A stretch of DNA of 64,000 bases from Nocardiopsis sp. YSL2 (GCF_030555055.1 NZ_JAMOAO010000001.1:6138001-6202000), one strand, 5' to 3'. Positions 1 to 10,490 are shown, counted from the first letter of the stretch. Translations and numbers: made by a program. The notes: a model not told the origin generated them from the letters alone.

Positions 1-111
1 CCTGGGCGCCTTCGGGGAGACAGGGGTTCTGGTGGACCTCCAGACGGCTGACGGGTGTGGGCGGCGGGGTGGGCATACGTCTCCTCGGGGGTGGTCAGAC
101 GGGGGAGGCCC

Positions 112-2445
112 TCAGGTCAGGCTGCGCGGGCGGACCGTGTTGGCCCGGTCGACGAGCAGCCGGCGCCCGGGACCGCGCGGTTGGGCGCGGGCCAGGTCCC
201 GGTAGCGGCGGTCCAGGTCGGTGCGCAGCGCGTGCGGGGTGGCGGGTGTGCCGAGCAGGTCGGCCTCCGGTAGGGAGCCGCCTTCCGCGAGGCAGGTGAG
301 GGCCGCTTCCAGCAGGTCGGCGGCGAGGGCACGGCCGACGGGTCCGCCCTGGTCGGGCAGGGCGCCGAGGCGGTGGGCGGCGGCCGTGACGGCCGCCCCG
401 GCCGGTGCGGCGCCGGAGCGGGGTCCACGGCCCTCTCGCCCGGTGTCGGGGGTGCCGGTGCCGCGCAGCGCGTGGGCGACCAGGGCGAGCTGGGCGGCGG
501 TGTGGAAGGCGGAGGAGGCCGGTACCTGGTCCAGGACCTCGACCCTGTCGCGGCGTGTGCGCGCGTAGCCGAAGGCGGCGCCGGTCCAGGCGTGGTCGGT
601 GCTCCAGACGGTGCGGTACCACCGGGCGGCCTCCTCGGTCCGGCCCGCGCACTCCAGGGCGACGGCCAGGGCGAGCTTGGGCGCGGCCTCGCCCGGCAGG
701 TGCGAGACCAGGTCGTCGAAGAGCGCGGCCGCCCGGTCGGCGTCGCCGCGTGCCAGGCGGCCCGCGGCGGAGTACCAGTCCACGCGCCAGTCGCCCGGCA
801 GGCGGACGCCGGCCTCGGCCAGGGCGGTGGCGGCGTCGGGGTGGGCGGACTGGGCGAGGATCCGGCAGCGCGCGAGGAGTCCTTCGGGCGAGGGCGGGAG
901 CGCGTCCAGCAGGGCGAGCATCTGCTCGGAGGTGGGCATGACCAGGCCGGTCAGGGCCGCGGCCGCCGGGTCGGTCGGGTCGGCGGCGGGCAGGGGCAGG
1001 CACGCCGCGGCGAGTCCGGGGTCGAGGGGGTCGAACAGGCGGGTGGCGGAGGCGGCGAGTTCGGACCCGACGACGGTGCGCTCGGGGCCGAAGAGCGTGG
1101 AGGGCGCGGGGTAGGGGATGCCGTCCTGGAACGCGCGGATCTCGCGGAGTACGCCGGTGAGCTGGTCGGCCATCTCCGCAGCACTGGCGAAGCGCTTGGC
1201 CGGGTCGGTGGCGGTGGCGCGGAGGAGGAGTCGGTGGAGGGCCTCGTACTCGGGGGCGTCGGTTCCGGGCAGGGGGTTGTCGACCAGTGCGCCGTTCTCG
1301 CGGCGGGTGAGCGGGAAGGGGAAGCACAGGACCGCCAGGGTGCGTCCGACGGTGTACAGGTCGGTGCGGACGGTCGCGGTCTCGGCGAACTCCGGCGCGG
1401 AGTAGCCGCGGGTGCCGTACTTGGGGCTGGCGCTGTCGTTCATGAGCCGGACGCCGCCGAGGTCGATGAGTTTGAGCCGGTGCTCGACCTGGACCACGTT
1501 GGCGGGCTTGAGGTCGCAGAACAGCATGCCCTGGGAGTGCAGGTGGTCCAGGGCGCGCAGGATCTCCAGGGTGTAGGGGATGGCCTGGCGCGGGGGCAGT
1601 CCCTCCCCCGTGCTCTCCAGGTGCTCGCGGAGCATCTTCTGGAGCGAGCCGCCGCCGATGTACTCCATCACCAGGTACCGGTGCATGGCCCCGGTGGTGG
1701 TGTCCATGTGCTGGACGAAGTTGATGATCTTGACGATGTTGGGGTGGTCGACCGAGATGAGGAAGCGGCGCTCGGCCTCGGCGGCCTCCTGGGCGTACTC
1801 GTCGGAGGAGTCCAGCAGGCCCTTGAGGACCACCCACTGGCCGTCGAGGTTCTGGTCGGCCGCCAGGTAGATCCAGCCCATGCCGCCGTAGGCGATGGCG
1901 CCCTCGATCCGGTACTGCCCGGCGACGAGATCGCCCGGACGCAGGGTCGGCACGAACGAGTAGGGGTTGCCGTCGTCGGGGCAGAAACCGCTCTGGCGCC
2001 CCGGCCGCCCGTTCTTGGAGCGGCCGACCGGCGCGTGGCAGGTGCCGCAGAAGCGTCGCTCCTCGGGCACCTCGGGGTGGCGCATGACGACGTCGGCGGG
2101 GTCCTGGTACGGGATGGGCGGGAGTTCGCTCAGGCCCTCGCCCAGGACGCCGACGGAGGAGCGGCCCCGGCCCCCGGTCGACCCGGTGCCGGTGGAGGCG
2201 GGGCCCGAGCCGTGGGCGGAGCTGGGCCGGGACACGGGGTCGCCCGGGAGGGCCGACGCGGGGCCGGGGGCGGCCGTCGGGCCCGCCCGCGGCGGCACGG
2301 GCGTCGCGGGTGGTGCGGAGGCGGAGCCGGGAGGGGCGGGGGTGCCCCCGCGCCGGAGTCCGCACTCCTCGCAGAAGCCCTCGCCGTCGACCCTTCCGGC
2401 GCACGTGGGATCCGCGCAGGCGGCCCCTGGTCCGCTCTCGTCCAT
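112..2445 (-). CDS. pknG: PknG-type serine/threonine protein kinase
   Basis: A 777-residue soluble Ser/Thr kinase with the PknG layout. The N-terminus has two cysteine pairs (CADPTC...FCEEC), followed by a rubredoxin-like CGTCH...FCPDDGNPY motif near residue 130. The kinase core runs from about 175 to 430: glycine loop GAIAYGGMG, VVLKG lysine, CDLKPAN catalytic loop near 310, DLG in place of DFG, and GTRGYSAPEF. The C-terminal third is Ala/Leu-rich and TPR-like. In actinobacteria PknG controls central nitrogen/carbon metabolism through GarA-type FHA proteins. The usual neighbours glnX/glnH are not on the upstream side here. The ATG at 2445 has only a weak ribosome site. Positions 1-111 lie downstream of its stop and hold nothing I can assign. 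Confidence 0.9.
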   Translation of the reverse strand: MDESGPGAACADPTCAGRVDGEGFCEECGLRRGGTPAPPGSASAPPATPVPPRAGPTAAPGPASALPGDPVSRPSSAHGSGPASTGTGSTGGRGRSSVGVLGEGLSELPPIPYQDPADVVMRHPEVPEERRFCGTCHAPVGRSKNGRPGRQSGFCPDDGNPYSFVPTLRPGDLVAGQYRIEGAIAYGGMGWIYLAADQNLDGQWVVLKGLLDSSDEYAQEAAEAERRFLISVDHPNIVKIINFVQHMDTTTGAMHRYLVMEYIGGGSLQKMLREHLESTGEGLPPRQAIPYTLEILRALDHLHSQGMLFCDLKPANVVQVEHRLKLIDLGGVRLMNDSASPKYGTRGYSAPEFAETATVRTDLYTVGRTLAVLCFPFPLTRRENGALVDNPLPGTDAPEYEALHRLLLRATATDPAKRFASAAEMADQLTGVLREIRAFQDGIPYPAPSTLFGPERTVVGSELAASATRLFDPLDPGLAAACLPLPAADPTDPAAAALTGLVMPTSEQMLALLDALPPSPEGLLARCRILAQSAHPDAATALAEAGVRLPGDWRVDWYSAAGRLARGDADRAAALFDDLVSHLPGEAAPKLALAVALECAGRTEEAARWYRTVWSTDHAWTGAAFGYARTRRDRVEVLDQVPASSAFHTAAQLALVAHALRGTGTPDTGREGRGPRSGAAPAGAAVTAAAHRLGALPDQGGPVGRALAADLLEAALTCLAEGGSLPEADLLGTPATPHALRTDLDRRYRDLARAQPRGPGRRLLVDRANTVRPRSLT

Positions 2446-2553
2446 CGTTCACCCGTGCTCGTGGTCGGTGTCCTGGTGGTCGGGAGGACCGCGGCGAGCG
2501 CGGCGACCCGAGCCGCTCTTCCGTGCTACGGAACCGCTTCCCCCCTCGTTTTC

Positions 2554-2582
2554 GGATACTCCTCACGGATGTGGCCGTATCC
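2554..2582. promoter_or_regulatory. inverted repeat in the pknG upstream region
   Basis: GGATAC and GTATCC are separated by 17 bases in the roughly 290-base gap between pknG and the SGNH hydrolase gene. The position upstream of pknG suits an operator. No known regulator site is recognised and the repeat could be chance. I see no gene in the gap 2446-2733. Confidence 0.25.
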
Positions 2583-2733
2583 GGCCACACATGTCCCATG
2601 TGTCACAGGCACGCCTCCAAGCACACGGGACCAAGGGCGTTCGGCGATCCGGAGCGCTCCACCGACCCCTCAGGCGGCCATGGGCGCCGCCGACGTCATC
2701 TCGTCCGGAGCGGTCCCGGGGGCGGGCCGGGGC

Positions 2734-3918
2734 TCAGACGCCCTCGGAGGCGAACGGGCCGTCGGCCCCGAAGGCCAACGCGGCGAAGCGCTCACCGACG
2801 AGCCGGTGCGTGGCGGCGTCCGGGTGGAGCCGGTCGGGCAGCGGCAACTCGTCGTGGTCGGCCTCCCCGTAGAGGTGGCGACCGTCGAGGTAGTGCAGGT
2901 GCGCGTCCTGTCCCGCCCGCTGCCGCACGAGGCGGGCGAGCTCCTCCCGGATGACGGTGAGGGTCAGCTTCCCGGCCGCCCGTTCCGCGGGGTCGCCCGT
3001 GGCCTGGAACCGCACTCCTCCACCGCGCAGTGCCTCGGTGTCGAAGGCGCACGGCCCCGGGGTGTCCTCATGGATGGGGCACAGCAGCGGTGAGACCACC
3101 AGGAGCGGCGTGTCGGGATGGCCCTCCCGGATGGTGTCGAGAAAGCCGTGGACCGCCGGGGTGAAGGCGCGCAGCCGCATCAGGTCGGCGTTGACGATGT
3201 TGATGCCGATCTTGACGCTGATCAGGTCCGCGGCGGTGTCACGCATCGTCCGGGCGGTGAACGGGTCGAGCAGGGCGCTGCCGCCCAGGCCGAGGTTGAC
3301 CAGTTCCGTGCCCGCCCGGGAGGCGGCCAGCGCGGGCCAGGTGCTCGTGGGGCTCGCGGCGTCGGATCCGTGGCTGATCGAGCTGCCGTGGTGCAGCCAC
3401 GTCCTGCGGCCCCGGTCCGGAGCGGGTTCGACGGGTGCGTCGGCGCGCAGGGCGACCAGTTCGGTGGTCTCGTTGTGCGGCAGCCAGATCTCGACGTCCT
3501 TGACGCCCTCGGGCAGGCCGGCGAAACGGGCGGTGCCGACGGGCCCGGGCCGCAGCTCCGCGGCTCCGGTGGCCATGTCGATCACCAGGGTGTTGCCGCC
3601 GACCACCCGGGTCTGATCCGCCAGGCGGCCGTCGACGACCAGGTCGTAGACACCGTCCGGGCGGGGCGGGGCGCCCGCGTAGACGCGCTTGGTCGGCAGC
3701 GTGTCCAGTTCGAGGGCGGTGGCCCGCGTGCGCAGGGCCAGCCGTACCCCCGAGGGCTGGGACTCGGCCATGGCCAGTTGCCCGTCGGTGCTCTGGGCGC
3801 GGGCCCAGGCGGGCAGGCGGTGCGGGAGCACGCCGTGTTCGGTGCGCTCCAGGTCCAGGGCGCCCCGCAGGAGGTCTTCGGTGATGGGCGTGGTGGTCCA
3901 GTGCTGTGCCGTGTTCAT
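2734..3918 (-). CDS. SGNH/GDSL-family hydrolase
   Basis: A predicted esterase or lipase-type SGNH hydrolase of about 394 residues. An N-terminal beta-rich domain (about residues 20-180) precedes the hydrolase core. The core shows GSSISHGSD (Ser block I), GLGGSALLDPF (Gly block), a KIGIN block with the usual Asn, and the C-terminal DRLHPD Asp/His block. No signal peptide is evident, so it is probably cytoplasmic, perhaps deacylating a small molecule or carbohydrate ester. An upstream in-frame start at 3984 exists, but homologues of this layout begin near the chosen Met. It lies 77 bases downstream of a TetR-family gene on the same strand, so the two are probably co-transcribed. The substrate is unknown. 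Confidence 0.75.
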   Translation of the reverse strand: MNTAQHWTTTPITEDLLRGALDLERTEHGVLPHRLPAWARAQSTDGQLAMAESQPSGVRLALRTRATALELDTLPTKRVYAGAPPRPDGVYDLVVDGRLADQTRVVGGNTLVIDMATGAAELRPGPVGTARFAGLPEGVKDVEIWLPHNETTELVALRADAPVEPAPDRGRRTWLHHGSSISHGSDAASPTSTWPALAASRAGTELVNLGLGGSALLDPFTARTMRDTAADLISVKIGINIVNADLMRLRAFTPAVHGFLDTIREGHPDTPLLVVSPLLCPIHEDTPGPCAFDTEALRGGGVRFQATGDPAERAAGKLTLTVIREELARLVRQRAGQDAHLHYLDGRHLYGEADHDELPLPDRLHPDAATHRLVGERFAALAFGADGPFASEGV

Positions 3919-3995
3919 GGTTTCCGACTGTGGGTGTGCTGTACGTTCGGCGGGCCGGGGGCGGCTCTCACGGCGCGGGGCCACGAGGGGCCCGT

Positions 3996-4565
3996 TCAGG
4001 GAGCGGGCCAGTTCCGGAGCAGGGTGTCGAGCGCGTCCATCGCCCGCGACCAGCTCTCCTGCGAGTCGGGGGCACTGTGGCTGAAAGCGCCCCGCATCTC
4101 CAGGCTGGCGTAGCCGTGGAAGACGCTGCCCAGCAGCCGGACGGCGTGGGTCTGTTCCTCTTCGGCGAGGTCGTAGCCGCGCAGGATCGACCGTGTCATC
4201 CGGGTGTGCCTGGGCCCGGCGCTCGCGGCCGCCGTCTGCGGGTCGAGTCGGAGCTGGGACGCGGCGAAGCGGCCGGGGTGCTCGTGGGCGTAGTCGCGGT
4301 AGACGTCGGCCAGCGCGGTGAGGGCGTCCTTGCCGGAGCGCCCGGCGACGGCGTCGGCACCTCGGTCGGCGAGTTCCTCCAGGGCGAGCAGGGCGATCCT
4401 GGTCCTGAGGTCCTGGGAGTTCTTCACGTGCGAGTACAAGCTCGCGACCTTGACATCGAACCGTCTGGCCAGCGCGGAGACGGTCACCTGGTCGAATCCG
4501 ACCTCGTCGGCGAGCTCCGCTCCCGCCCGGGCCAGGCGTTCCGCGCTCAGTCCGGCGCGTGCCAT
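3996..4565 (-). CDS. TetR-family transcriptional regulator
   Basis: A 189-residue regulator. The N-terminal HTH reads VTVSALARRFDVKVASLYSHVKN, typical of TetR (here split: VTVSALARRFDV then KVASLYSHV). The ligand domain resembles the TetR_C WHG class, with a conserved YDLAEEEQTHAVRLLGS stretch. The start at 4565 is chosen because GGAGGG lies nine bases upstream; the longer frame to 4634 lacks a ribosome site. It probably represses itself and the downstream SGNH hydrolase gene through the palindrome at 4605-4619. Confidence 0.85.
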   Translation of the reverse strand: MARAGLSAERLARAGAELADEVGFDQVTVSALARRFDVKVASLYSHVKNSQDLRTRIALLALEELADRGADAVAGRSGKDALTALADVYRDYAHEHPGRFAASQLRLDPQTAAASAGPRHTRMTRSILRGYDLAEEEQTHAVRLLGSVFHGYASLEMRGAFSHSAPDSQESWSRAMDALDTLLRNWPAP

Positions 4566-4604
4566 GGTCCAGCCCTCCTTCTCCCTCGACCCCGCAGGGA
4601 AATA

Positions 4605-4619
4605 CCTAATACCTTTAGG
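4605..4619. promoter_or_regulatory. putative TetR operator
   Basis: A perfect 15-base palindrome, CCTAATACCTTTAGG, lies 40 bases upstream of the TetR-family start codon in a locally AT-rich patch. A TTGACC -35-like hexamer lies further upstream on the minus strand. Autoregulation through this site is an inference. Confidence 0.5.
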
Positions 4620-4777
4620 CACATTACCGCACAATATAGGGAGTTGCGGTCAAGACGAAGGCACGGTGGTGAGAGGGGGGCACACGGAGCGAGTGCGGGG
4701 GCGGACGCGAGGCGGGCGCCGAGCGCGACCGGCACCCCGACGAACGGGGCCGATCGCGTCGGCGGGGTGGGCCGGAC

Positions 4778-4948
4778 CTAGCCGAACAGCTCGAAGAGCA
4801 GGATCATCAGGCCGATCCCGATCAACGCGACGAGGATGACGTAGCAGCCGACCGCACCCGTGCCCCCCGGATCGCGCGTGGGACCGCGGTGGATGTCGTT
4901 CGCGCCCTTGCCCCGCTCCGGGCGGCGGCGCGGCTTCTTCTTGGGCAT
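4778..4948 (-). CDS. small single-pass membrane protein
   Basis: A 56-residue ORF: a very basic N-terminus (MPKKKPRRRPERGKG), then GTGAVGCYVILVALIGIGL and a short tail ending LFELFG, forming one membrane span. An AGGGAG ribosome site lies five bases before the ATG. Proteins with this basic-head, single-helix build are common in Streptosporangiales and have no assigned function. It stands alone between the TetR-family gene and the DUF1330 gene. Confidence 0.65.
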   Translation of the reverse strand: MPKKKPRRRPERGKGANDIHRGPTRDPGGTGAVGCYVILVALIGIGLMILLFELFG

Positions 4949-5060
4949 CCCCACTCCCTTCTCCCTGCGCGGAGCCTAACCCCGCGCCCGCCGCACGGCC
5001 AGGGCCGCCCACGGCCGTGTCCGACAGCGGTGGTCGAAGCGCGGAGCGGTCGGCGCGAGG

Positions 5061-5438
5061 TCAGGAGTCGCGGCCCGAGCCCCAGGGGGTGGTGGGCTGG
5101 AGCACCGCCTCGGACAGGGCGGCGGTGCGCAGGTGGGTGATCTTCTGGTACTCGGGATCGGCGATCATGCGGCCGAACACCTCGCGGCTGGGGTAGCGCA
5201 CGACCAGGACCGCGTCCCAGTCCTGGCCGTCCTCGGCGACCAGGGGCGCCAGGCCGTCGCCGGCGTAGAGCAGTTCCGCCCCGTACTTCTTCAGGAAGCG
5301 GCCCGCCTTGCGCGAGTACTCCTCGTAGGACGGACGCCCGCCCGGGGCGAAGCGCAGCAGGTTGAGCATGACGACGGGTCCTTCGGGCCCGTCGGCCAGC
5401 AGGTCCTTCAGGGCGCTTCCTGAGGGGTCGACAGCCAT
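5061..5438 (-). CDS. DUF1330 family protein
   Basis: A 125-residue dimeric alpha/beta-barrel (ferredoxin-like) protein. The hallmark features are the VVMLNLLRFAPGG strand, the YEEYSRKAGRFLKKYG helix and the WDAVLVVRYPSREVFGRMIADPEY segment (quoted in part). The ATG at 5438 follows AGGAG. Function in this family is unknown; many members are stand-alone. It is divergent from matB, and the 218-base gap between them should carry both promoters. Confidence 0.8.
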   Translation of the reverse strand: MAVDPSGSALKDLLADGPEGPVVMLNLLRFAPGGRPSYEEYSRKAGRFLKKYGAELLYAGDGLAPLVAEDGQDWDAVLVVRYPSREVFGRMIADPEYQKITHLRTAALSEAVLQPTTPWGSGRDS

Positions 5439-5656
5439 CGGTGGCTCCTTGTGTCGTGGTCGGCCGGTGCGGGGCGTCGGGCGCACGCGGGATCGCGGTG
5501 CGCGCCCGCGCCGCGGAGGGCCAGGATTTCATACCGGCCAGTCGGTATCTACCCTCCGGCTCCCCCGGCCCGACGACCTCCCTCTCCCCGGTCCCCGCCG
5601 ACTCCGTGTGGTGTACTGGCTCGCGACCGGGCGTGAACGAGGGACGGGAACAGAAC

Positions 5657-7081
5657 ATGCTGCTGGGTGCCGGCGCGGAACCCGGACTCGCGGTGCGGGT
5701 CGGCGACGAGGAACTCGACCGCGAGGCCCTGTGGTCGGCGGCCGCCGCCGTGGCCGGGCGGATCGCGGGGGCCGACGCCGTGGCCGTGCACGGTGAGGCC
5801 TCGCTGCGCACGGTCGTCGCGGTCGTCGGCGGCCTGCTGGCCGGAGTGCCCGTGGTGCCGGTCCCGGCCGACTCCGGGTGCGCCGAGCGCCGCCACATCG
5901 TGCGCGACTCGGGCGCCGCCCTCTGGCTGGGGCGGCCCCAGGAGGGCGTCGACCTGCCCGTACTCCCCGTCGACCCCTCCGAGCGCTCCTGCCGCTCCCT
6001 CCCCGAACCCGCACCCGAGACCACCGCGCTCATCATGTACACCTCCGGGACCACGGGACCGCCCAAGGGGGTCGTCCTGTCCCGGCGGGCCGTGGCCGCC
6101 GACCTGGACGCGCTCGCCGACGCCTGGTCCTGGACCGGCGACGACGTCCTGGTCCACGGCCTGCCGCTGTTCCACGTGCACGGCCTGGTCCTGGGCCTGC
6201 TCGGCGCCCTGCGCGTGGGCAGTCCGCTGCTGCACACGGTCCGGCCCGCCCCGGCCGCCTACGCCGCCGCCGCACGCGCGATCGAGGGCCTCGACCGCCG
6301 CGGACGGCACCGCTCGGGACTGTTCTTCGGCGTGCCGACCGTGTGGTCGCGGATCGTCCGCGACGGTTCCGCCGCCCGCGACCTGGCCGGCGCACGGCTC
6401 CTGGTCTCGGGCAGCGCCGCGCTCCCCGATCCCGTGGCCGAGGGCCTGCGGGCCGCCACCGGGCACGCTCCGGTCGAGCGCTACGGCATGACGGAGTCAC
6501 TGATCACCCTCGCCGCGCGCGCCGACGCGCCACGCCGCACGGGCTGGGTGGGCACGGCGCTGGCGGGGGTGGAGTCGCGGCTGCGCGGCGAGCACGGGGA
6601 GCCGGTGGCCTCGGACGGCGAGAGCATCGGCGAGCTCCAGGTGCGCGGCGCGACCCTCTTCGACGGGTACCTGGGCCTTCCGCAGGCCACGGCGGCGGCC
6701 TGGACCGGTGACGGCTGGTTCCGCACCGGCGACGCGGCGGTGCGGGACGAGCGGGGCTGGCACCGCGTCGTGGGGCGCATGTCGGTCGACATGATCAAGT
6801 CCGGCGGCTACCGGATCGGCGCGGGCGAGGTCGAGGCGGTACTGCTCGGCCACCCCGCCGTGCACGAGGCGGCCGTGGTGGGCGAGCCCGACGACGACCT
6901 GGGCCAGCGCATCGTCGCCTACCTGGTCGGCGACGGCATCGACCCGGCCGCGGTGGTCGACTTCGTGGCCGCCCGGCTGTCGGTGCACAAGCGCCCGCGG
7001 GAGGTCCGGCTGGTCGGCTCCCTGCCGCGCAACGCCATGGGCAAGGTCCAGAAGAAGCTCCTGGACGGCACCCGCCGCTGA
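5657..7081 (+). CDS. matB: malonyl-CoA synthetase (acyl-CoA synthetase)
   Basis: A 474-residue AMP-forming acyl-CoA ligase that closely follows Streptomyces MatB in length and motifs: YTSGTTGPPKG P-loop near residue 129, LPLFHVHGLVLG, ERYGMTESL, GWFRTGDAAV, IKSGGYRIGAGEVE, and the C-terminal GKVQKK catalytic lysine region. MatB activates free malonate (and some alkylmalonates) with ATP and CoA to malonyl-CoA, scavenging malonate for fatty-acid or polyketide synthesis. The frame is open upstream to 5441, but the similarity begins near the chosen ATG; a GTG at 5633 is an alternative. No malonate decarboxylase or transporter genes lie nearby. Broader acyl specificity cannot be excluded. Confidence 0.8.
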   Translation: MLLGAGAEPGLAVRVGDEELDREALWSAAAAVAGRIAGADAVAVHGEASLRTVVAVVGGLLAGVPVVPVPADSGCAERRHIVRDSGAALWLGRPQEGVDLPVLPVDPSERSCRSLPEPAPETTALIMYTSGTTGPPKGVVLSRRAVAADLDALADAWSWTGDDVLVHGLPLFHVHGLVLGLLGALRVGSPLLHTVRPAPAAYAAAARAIEGLDRRGRHRSGLFFGVPTVWSRIVRDGSAARDLAGARLLVSGSAALPDPVAEGLRAATGHAPVERYGMTESLITLAARADAPRRTGWVGTALAGVESRLRGEHGEPVASDGESIGELQVRGATLFDGYLGLPQATAAAWTGDGWFRTGDAAVRDERGWHRVVGRMSVDMIKSGGYRIGAGEVEAVLLGHPAVHEAAVVGEPDDDLGQRIVAYLVGDGIDPAAVVDFVAARLSVHKRPREVRLVGSLPRNAMGKVQKKLLDGTRR

Positions 7082-7135
7082 CCGAGGGACAGCGGTACCA
7101 CTCCATCCCCGGACACCGACCCACGTCGTCACCAC

Positions 7136-7159
7136 GGGGCCGACCGGACGGTCGGCCCC
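7136..7159 (+). terminator. hairpin between convergent matB and rox
   Basis: A perfect 10-base-pair stem (GGGGCCGACC / GGTCGGCCCC) with a GGAC loop, lying between the stops of two convergent genes. It lacks a strong U-tract, as is common in high-GC actinobacteria, and could serve both strands. Confidence 0.65.
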
Positions 7160-7190
7160 GCCTTCGTGCGGGGTCCGCGGCCGGGCCCGC

Positions 7191-8657
<1,467 letters not shown>

Positions 8658-8683
8658 TCAGGCGCTCATTCTGCGGGACGACG

Positions 8684-8703
8684 GGGGTCTTGCCGCAAGC
8701 CCC
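8684..8703 (-). promoter_or_regulatory. rifamycin-associated element (RAE) of rox
   Basis: On the minus strand the site reads GGGGCTTGCGGCAAGACCCC. From memory the published RAE consensus is GGGGCTTGCGGCAAGGCCCC, one mismatch. The TTGCGG inside it can act as the -35, with CAGAAT 19 bases on as a -10. RAEs precede rifamycin resistance genes (arr, rph, rgt, rox, helR) and mediate induction by rifamycins. Confidence 0.85.
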
Positions 8704-8726
8704 GGGGTGCGCTATAGATTGAGAGT

Positions 8727-8762
8727 GGCAAGGAGATCCTGGACTCCTTGCCTTCGCTTTTT
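8727..8762 (+). terminator. intrinsic terminator, plus orientation
   Basis: GGCAAGGAG and CTCCTTGCC form a 9-base-pair stem around an 8-base loop, followed by TTCGCTTTTT. The T-tract is on the plus strand although both neighbouring genes are on the minus strand. It may insulate rox from the gene upstream, or end a short plus-strand transcript from the RAE region. Confidence 0.6.
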
Positions 8763-8858
8763 CCGGACGTCGTGGCATGGCGGTGCCACCGCGTTCGTCG
8801 ACCCGGACAGCACAGTGCGGCCGGGGCCCGGCCCGGTTCAGGGGCGTCCGGTGGTGGG

Positions 8859-10490
8859 CTACTGCCCCATCAGGGAGCTCAGCAGCGGACCGAACTCCTC
8901 ATCCGAGGTGTGCAGCGTGACCGCCCCCTTCTCGTGGTCGATCTCCGCGCCGACGGGGCGCAGGTCCGCGGGCACGCTCTGCTCCCGTGTGCGGGAGGAG
9001 GGGTGCCACCAGTAGAGCTGGGTGCTGATGGGCTTCTCCGCGTCGGCGGCGAAGCGCTGGGCGACCTCGCGCAGGTTCTCCATGGCCGCGATGGGGTGCG
9101 ACTGGCCCAACGGGTGGGCGATGAGCACCTCGGGGACGGGCAGGACCACGAGGGCGCCGTGCGGCGCCTCCCCCAGGTGCCGGTCCAGGTCGTGCACGTT
9201 GGCCGCCGCGTAGGGGTGCTGACCGCCGATGTGCACGAGCCGCGTGCCGTTGATGTCGTGCTCGCTCACCTCGACGGGATCGGCGAGGGACGAGGCCACG
9301 GCCGCGGCGAAGACCTCGGCGTCGGACCGGCCCGAGTCCTCGTGCGCCTTGCGGGACAGGGGTTGGAGGCTCTCCGGGCTGTCGACGACGACGGTCTGCC
9401 ACAGGCCGGGCGCGATCTCGCGGCTGACGAGCTGCTCCAGCACGCCCTCCGGGAAGGCCGAGACGGGGTAGAGGCGGACCCTGAGTTCCCCGGAGGACTC
9501 GCTGCCCTGCCGCGTGGCCCGGTCCAACTGGTCGACGACGTTGCGCGCGAACCCGGCCGCGTGCTCGGCGACCTTCTCGGGGGCCTCGTTGTCCATGGCG
9601 GTGCGGAAGCTCCCGATGTCGGCGGAGGCGGTGCCGCCGTTCGGCATCGGCACGAGCATGGTGGACGGGTCCTGGAAGGAGATCTCCGTGCCCAGGTCGC
9701 GGAAGGCCGCCACCAGGGCGGTGGCCACGCCGTCCGACGGGTCCACCGGGACGGTCTGTCCGCTCGGGGCGGGCGGGGCGGAGCCGGAGGAGGCGGCCGG
9801 TCCCGCATCGCGTTCCCGGGCGGCCTGGGCGACGTACCCGGCGAAGTGGGCGGCCAGGCCCTCCCACTGGTCCTCGGGCATGATGAGCGCCTGGTCGAAC
9901 GTCGTGCGCATGTCGGTGTCCAGCAGGACCGAGCCGTCGGGCAGGGCCACGCGCAGGCCGGTCGGCGGGCGGTGCTCGGCGAGGAGGCCCTCACGGGAGC
10001 ACGCGGCGACCAGGGCGGCGCCGATGGCCGTCGTCATCGCGCCGGTGTCGAGGGTGCGCGCCTGGTCGAGCTTGCCCCGGAGCCAGTCCGGGAGCACCTC
10101 GTCGGCACGCGGGTAGCGCTCCAGCTCCTGGGCGTAGGCGAGCGGGCTCGGCTCACGGGTCAGCTCGGGCTCGGTGTCGTAGTTGTACTCGATGTTGATC
10201 TTCCCGGTGTGGTGGACCGAGACGATCATCGACAACCAGGTGCCCTTGCCCTCCTGGTAGCAGCGCTGCTTGAGCGTCTCGGCCGCGGAGCGGGCCTCGT
10301 CGGGTACCGGCACCTGGCCCACCTGGCCGTCCGCGCCCTGGACGGCGAGCATGTCGTCGTTGAGGGCACCGATCACCCTGGCCAGGTAGGTGAGCTGCTG
10401 CCAGCCCTCGGGGGTCGCCGACACCAGGGCCTGCCCGATCTCCTGGATGAGTTCGCCCTGATCCAGGGAGCCGGGGGTCTGCGGGTCCAT
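8859..10490 (-). CDS. hypothetical protein with YezG-like N-terminal domain
   Basis: 543 residues. The N-terminal ~130 residues (LIQEIGQALVSATPEGWQQL, then a YNYDTEPEL strand) resemble the YezG/DUF600 immunity-type fold. The middle repeats a related segment near 240-340. The C-terminal ~200 residues have a DUF1444-like look (VEVSEHDINGTRLVHIGG; VVLPVPEVLIAHPL). No signal peptide or membrane span. The ATG at 10490 has GGAG six bases upstream. A multi-domain immunity or chaperone-like role is possible, but no toxin gene adjoins it and I do not assign a function. Confidence 0.6.
   Translation of the reverse strand: MDPQTPGSLDQGELIQEIGQALVSATPEGWQQLTYLARVIGALNDDMLAVQGADGQVGQVPVPDEARSAAETLKQRCYQEGKGTWLSMIVSVHHTGKINIEYNYDTEPELTREPSPLAYAQELERYPRADEVLPDWLRGKLDQARTLDTGAMTTAIGAALVAACSREGLLAEHRPPTGLRVALPDGSVLLDTDMRTTFDQALIMPEDQWEGLAAHFAGYVAQAARERDAGPAASSGSAPPAPSGQTVPVDPSDGVATALVAAFRDLGTEISFQDPSTMLVPMPNGGTASADIGSFRTAMDNEAPEKVAEHAAGFARNVVDQLDRATRQGSESSGELRVRLYPVSAFPEGVLEQLVSREIAPGLWQTVVVDSPESLQPLSRKAHEDSGRSDAEVFAAAVASSLADPVEVSEHDINGTRLVHIGGQHPYAAANVHDLDRHLGEAPHGALVVLPVPEVLIAHPLGQSHPIAAMENLREVAQRFAADAEKPISTQLYWWHPSSRTREQSVPADLRPVGAEIDHEKGAVTLHTSDEEFGPLLSSLMGQ

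Noticed and set aside
373-3093. Very long plus-strand frame (906 codons) opposite pknG and the SGNH gene
   Set aside because: It is antisense to two genes with clear families; the Gly/Arg/Ala-rich composition is typical of a high-GC mirror frame.
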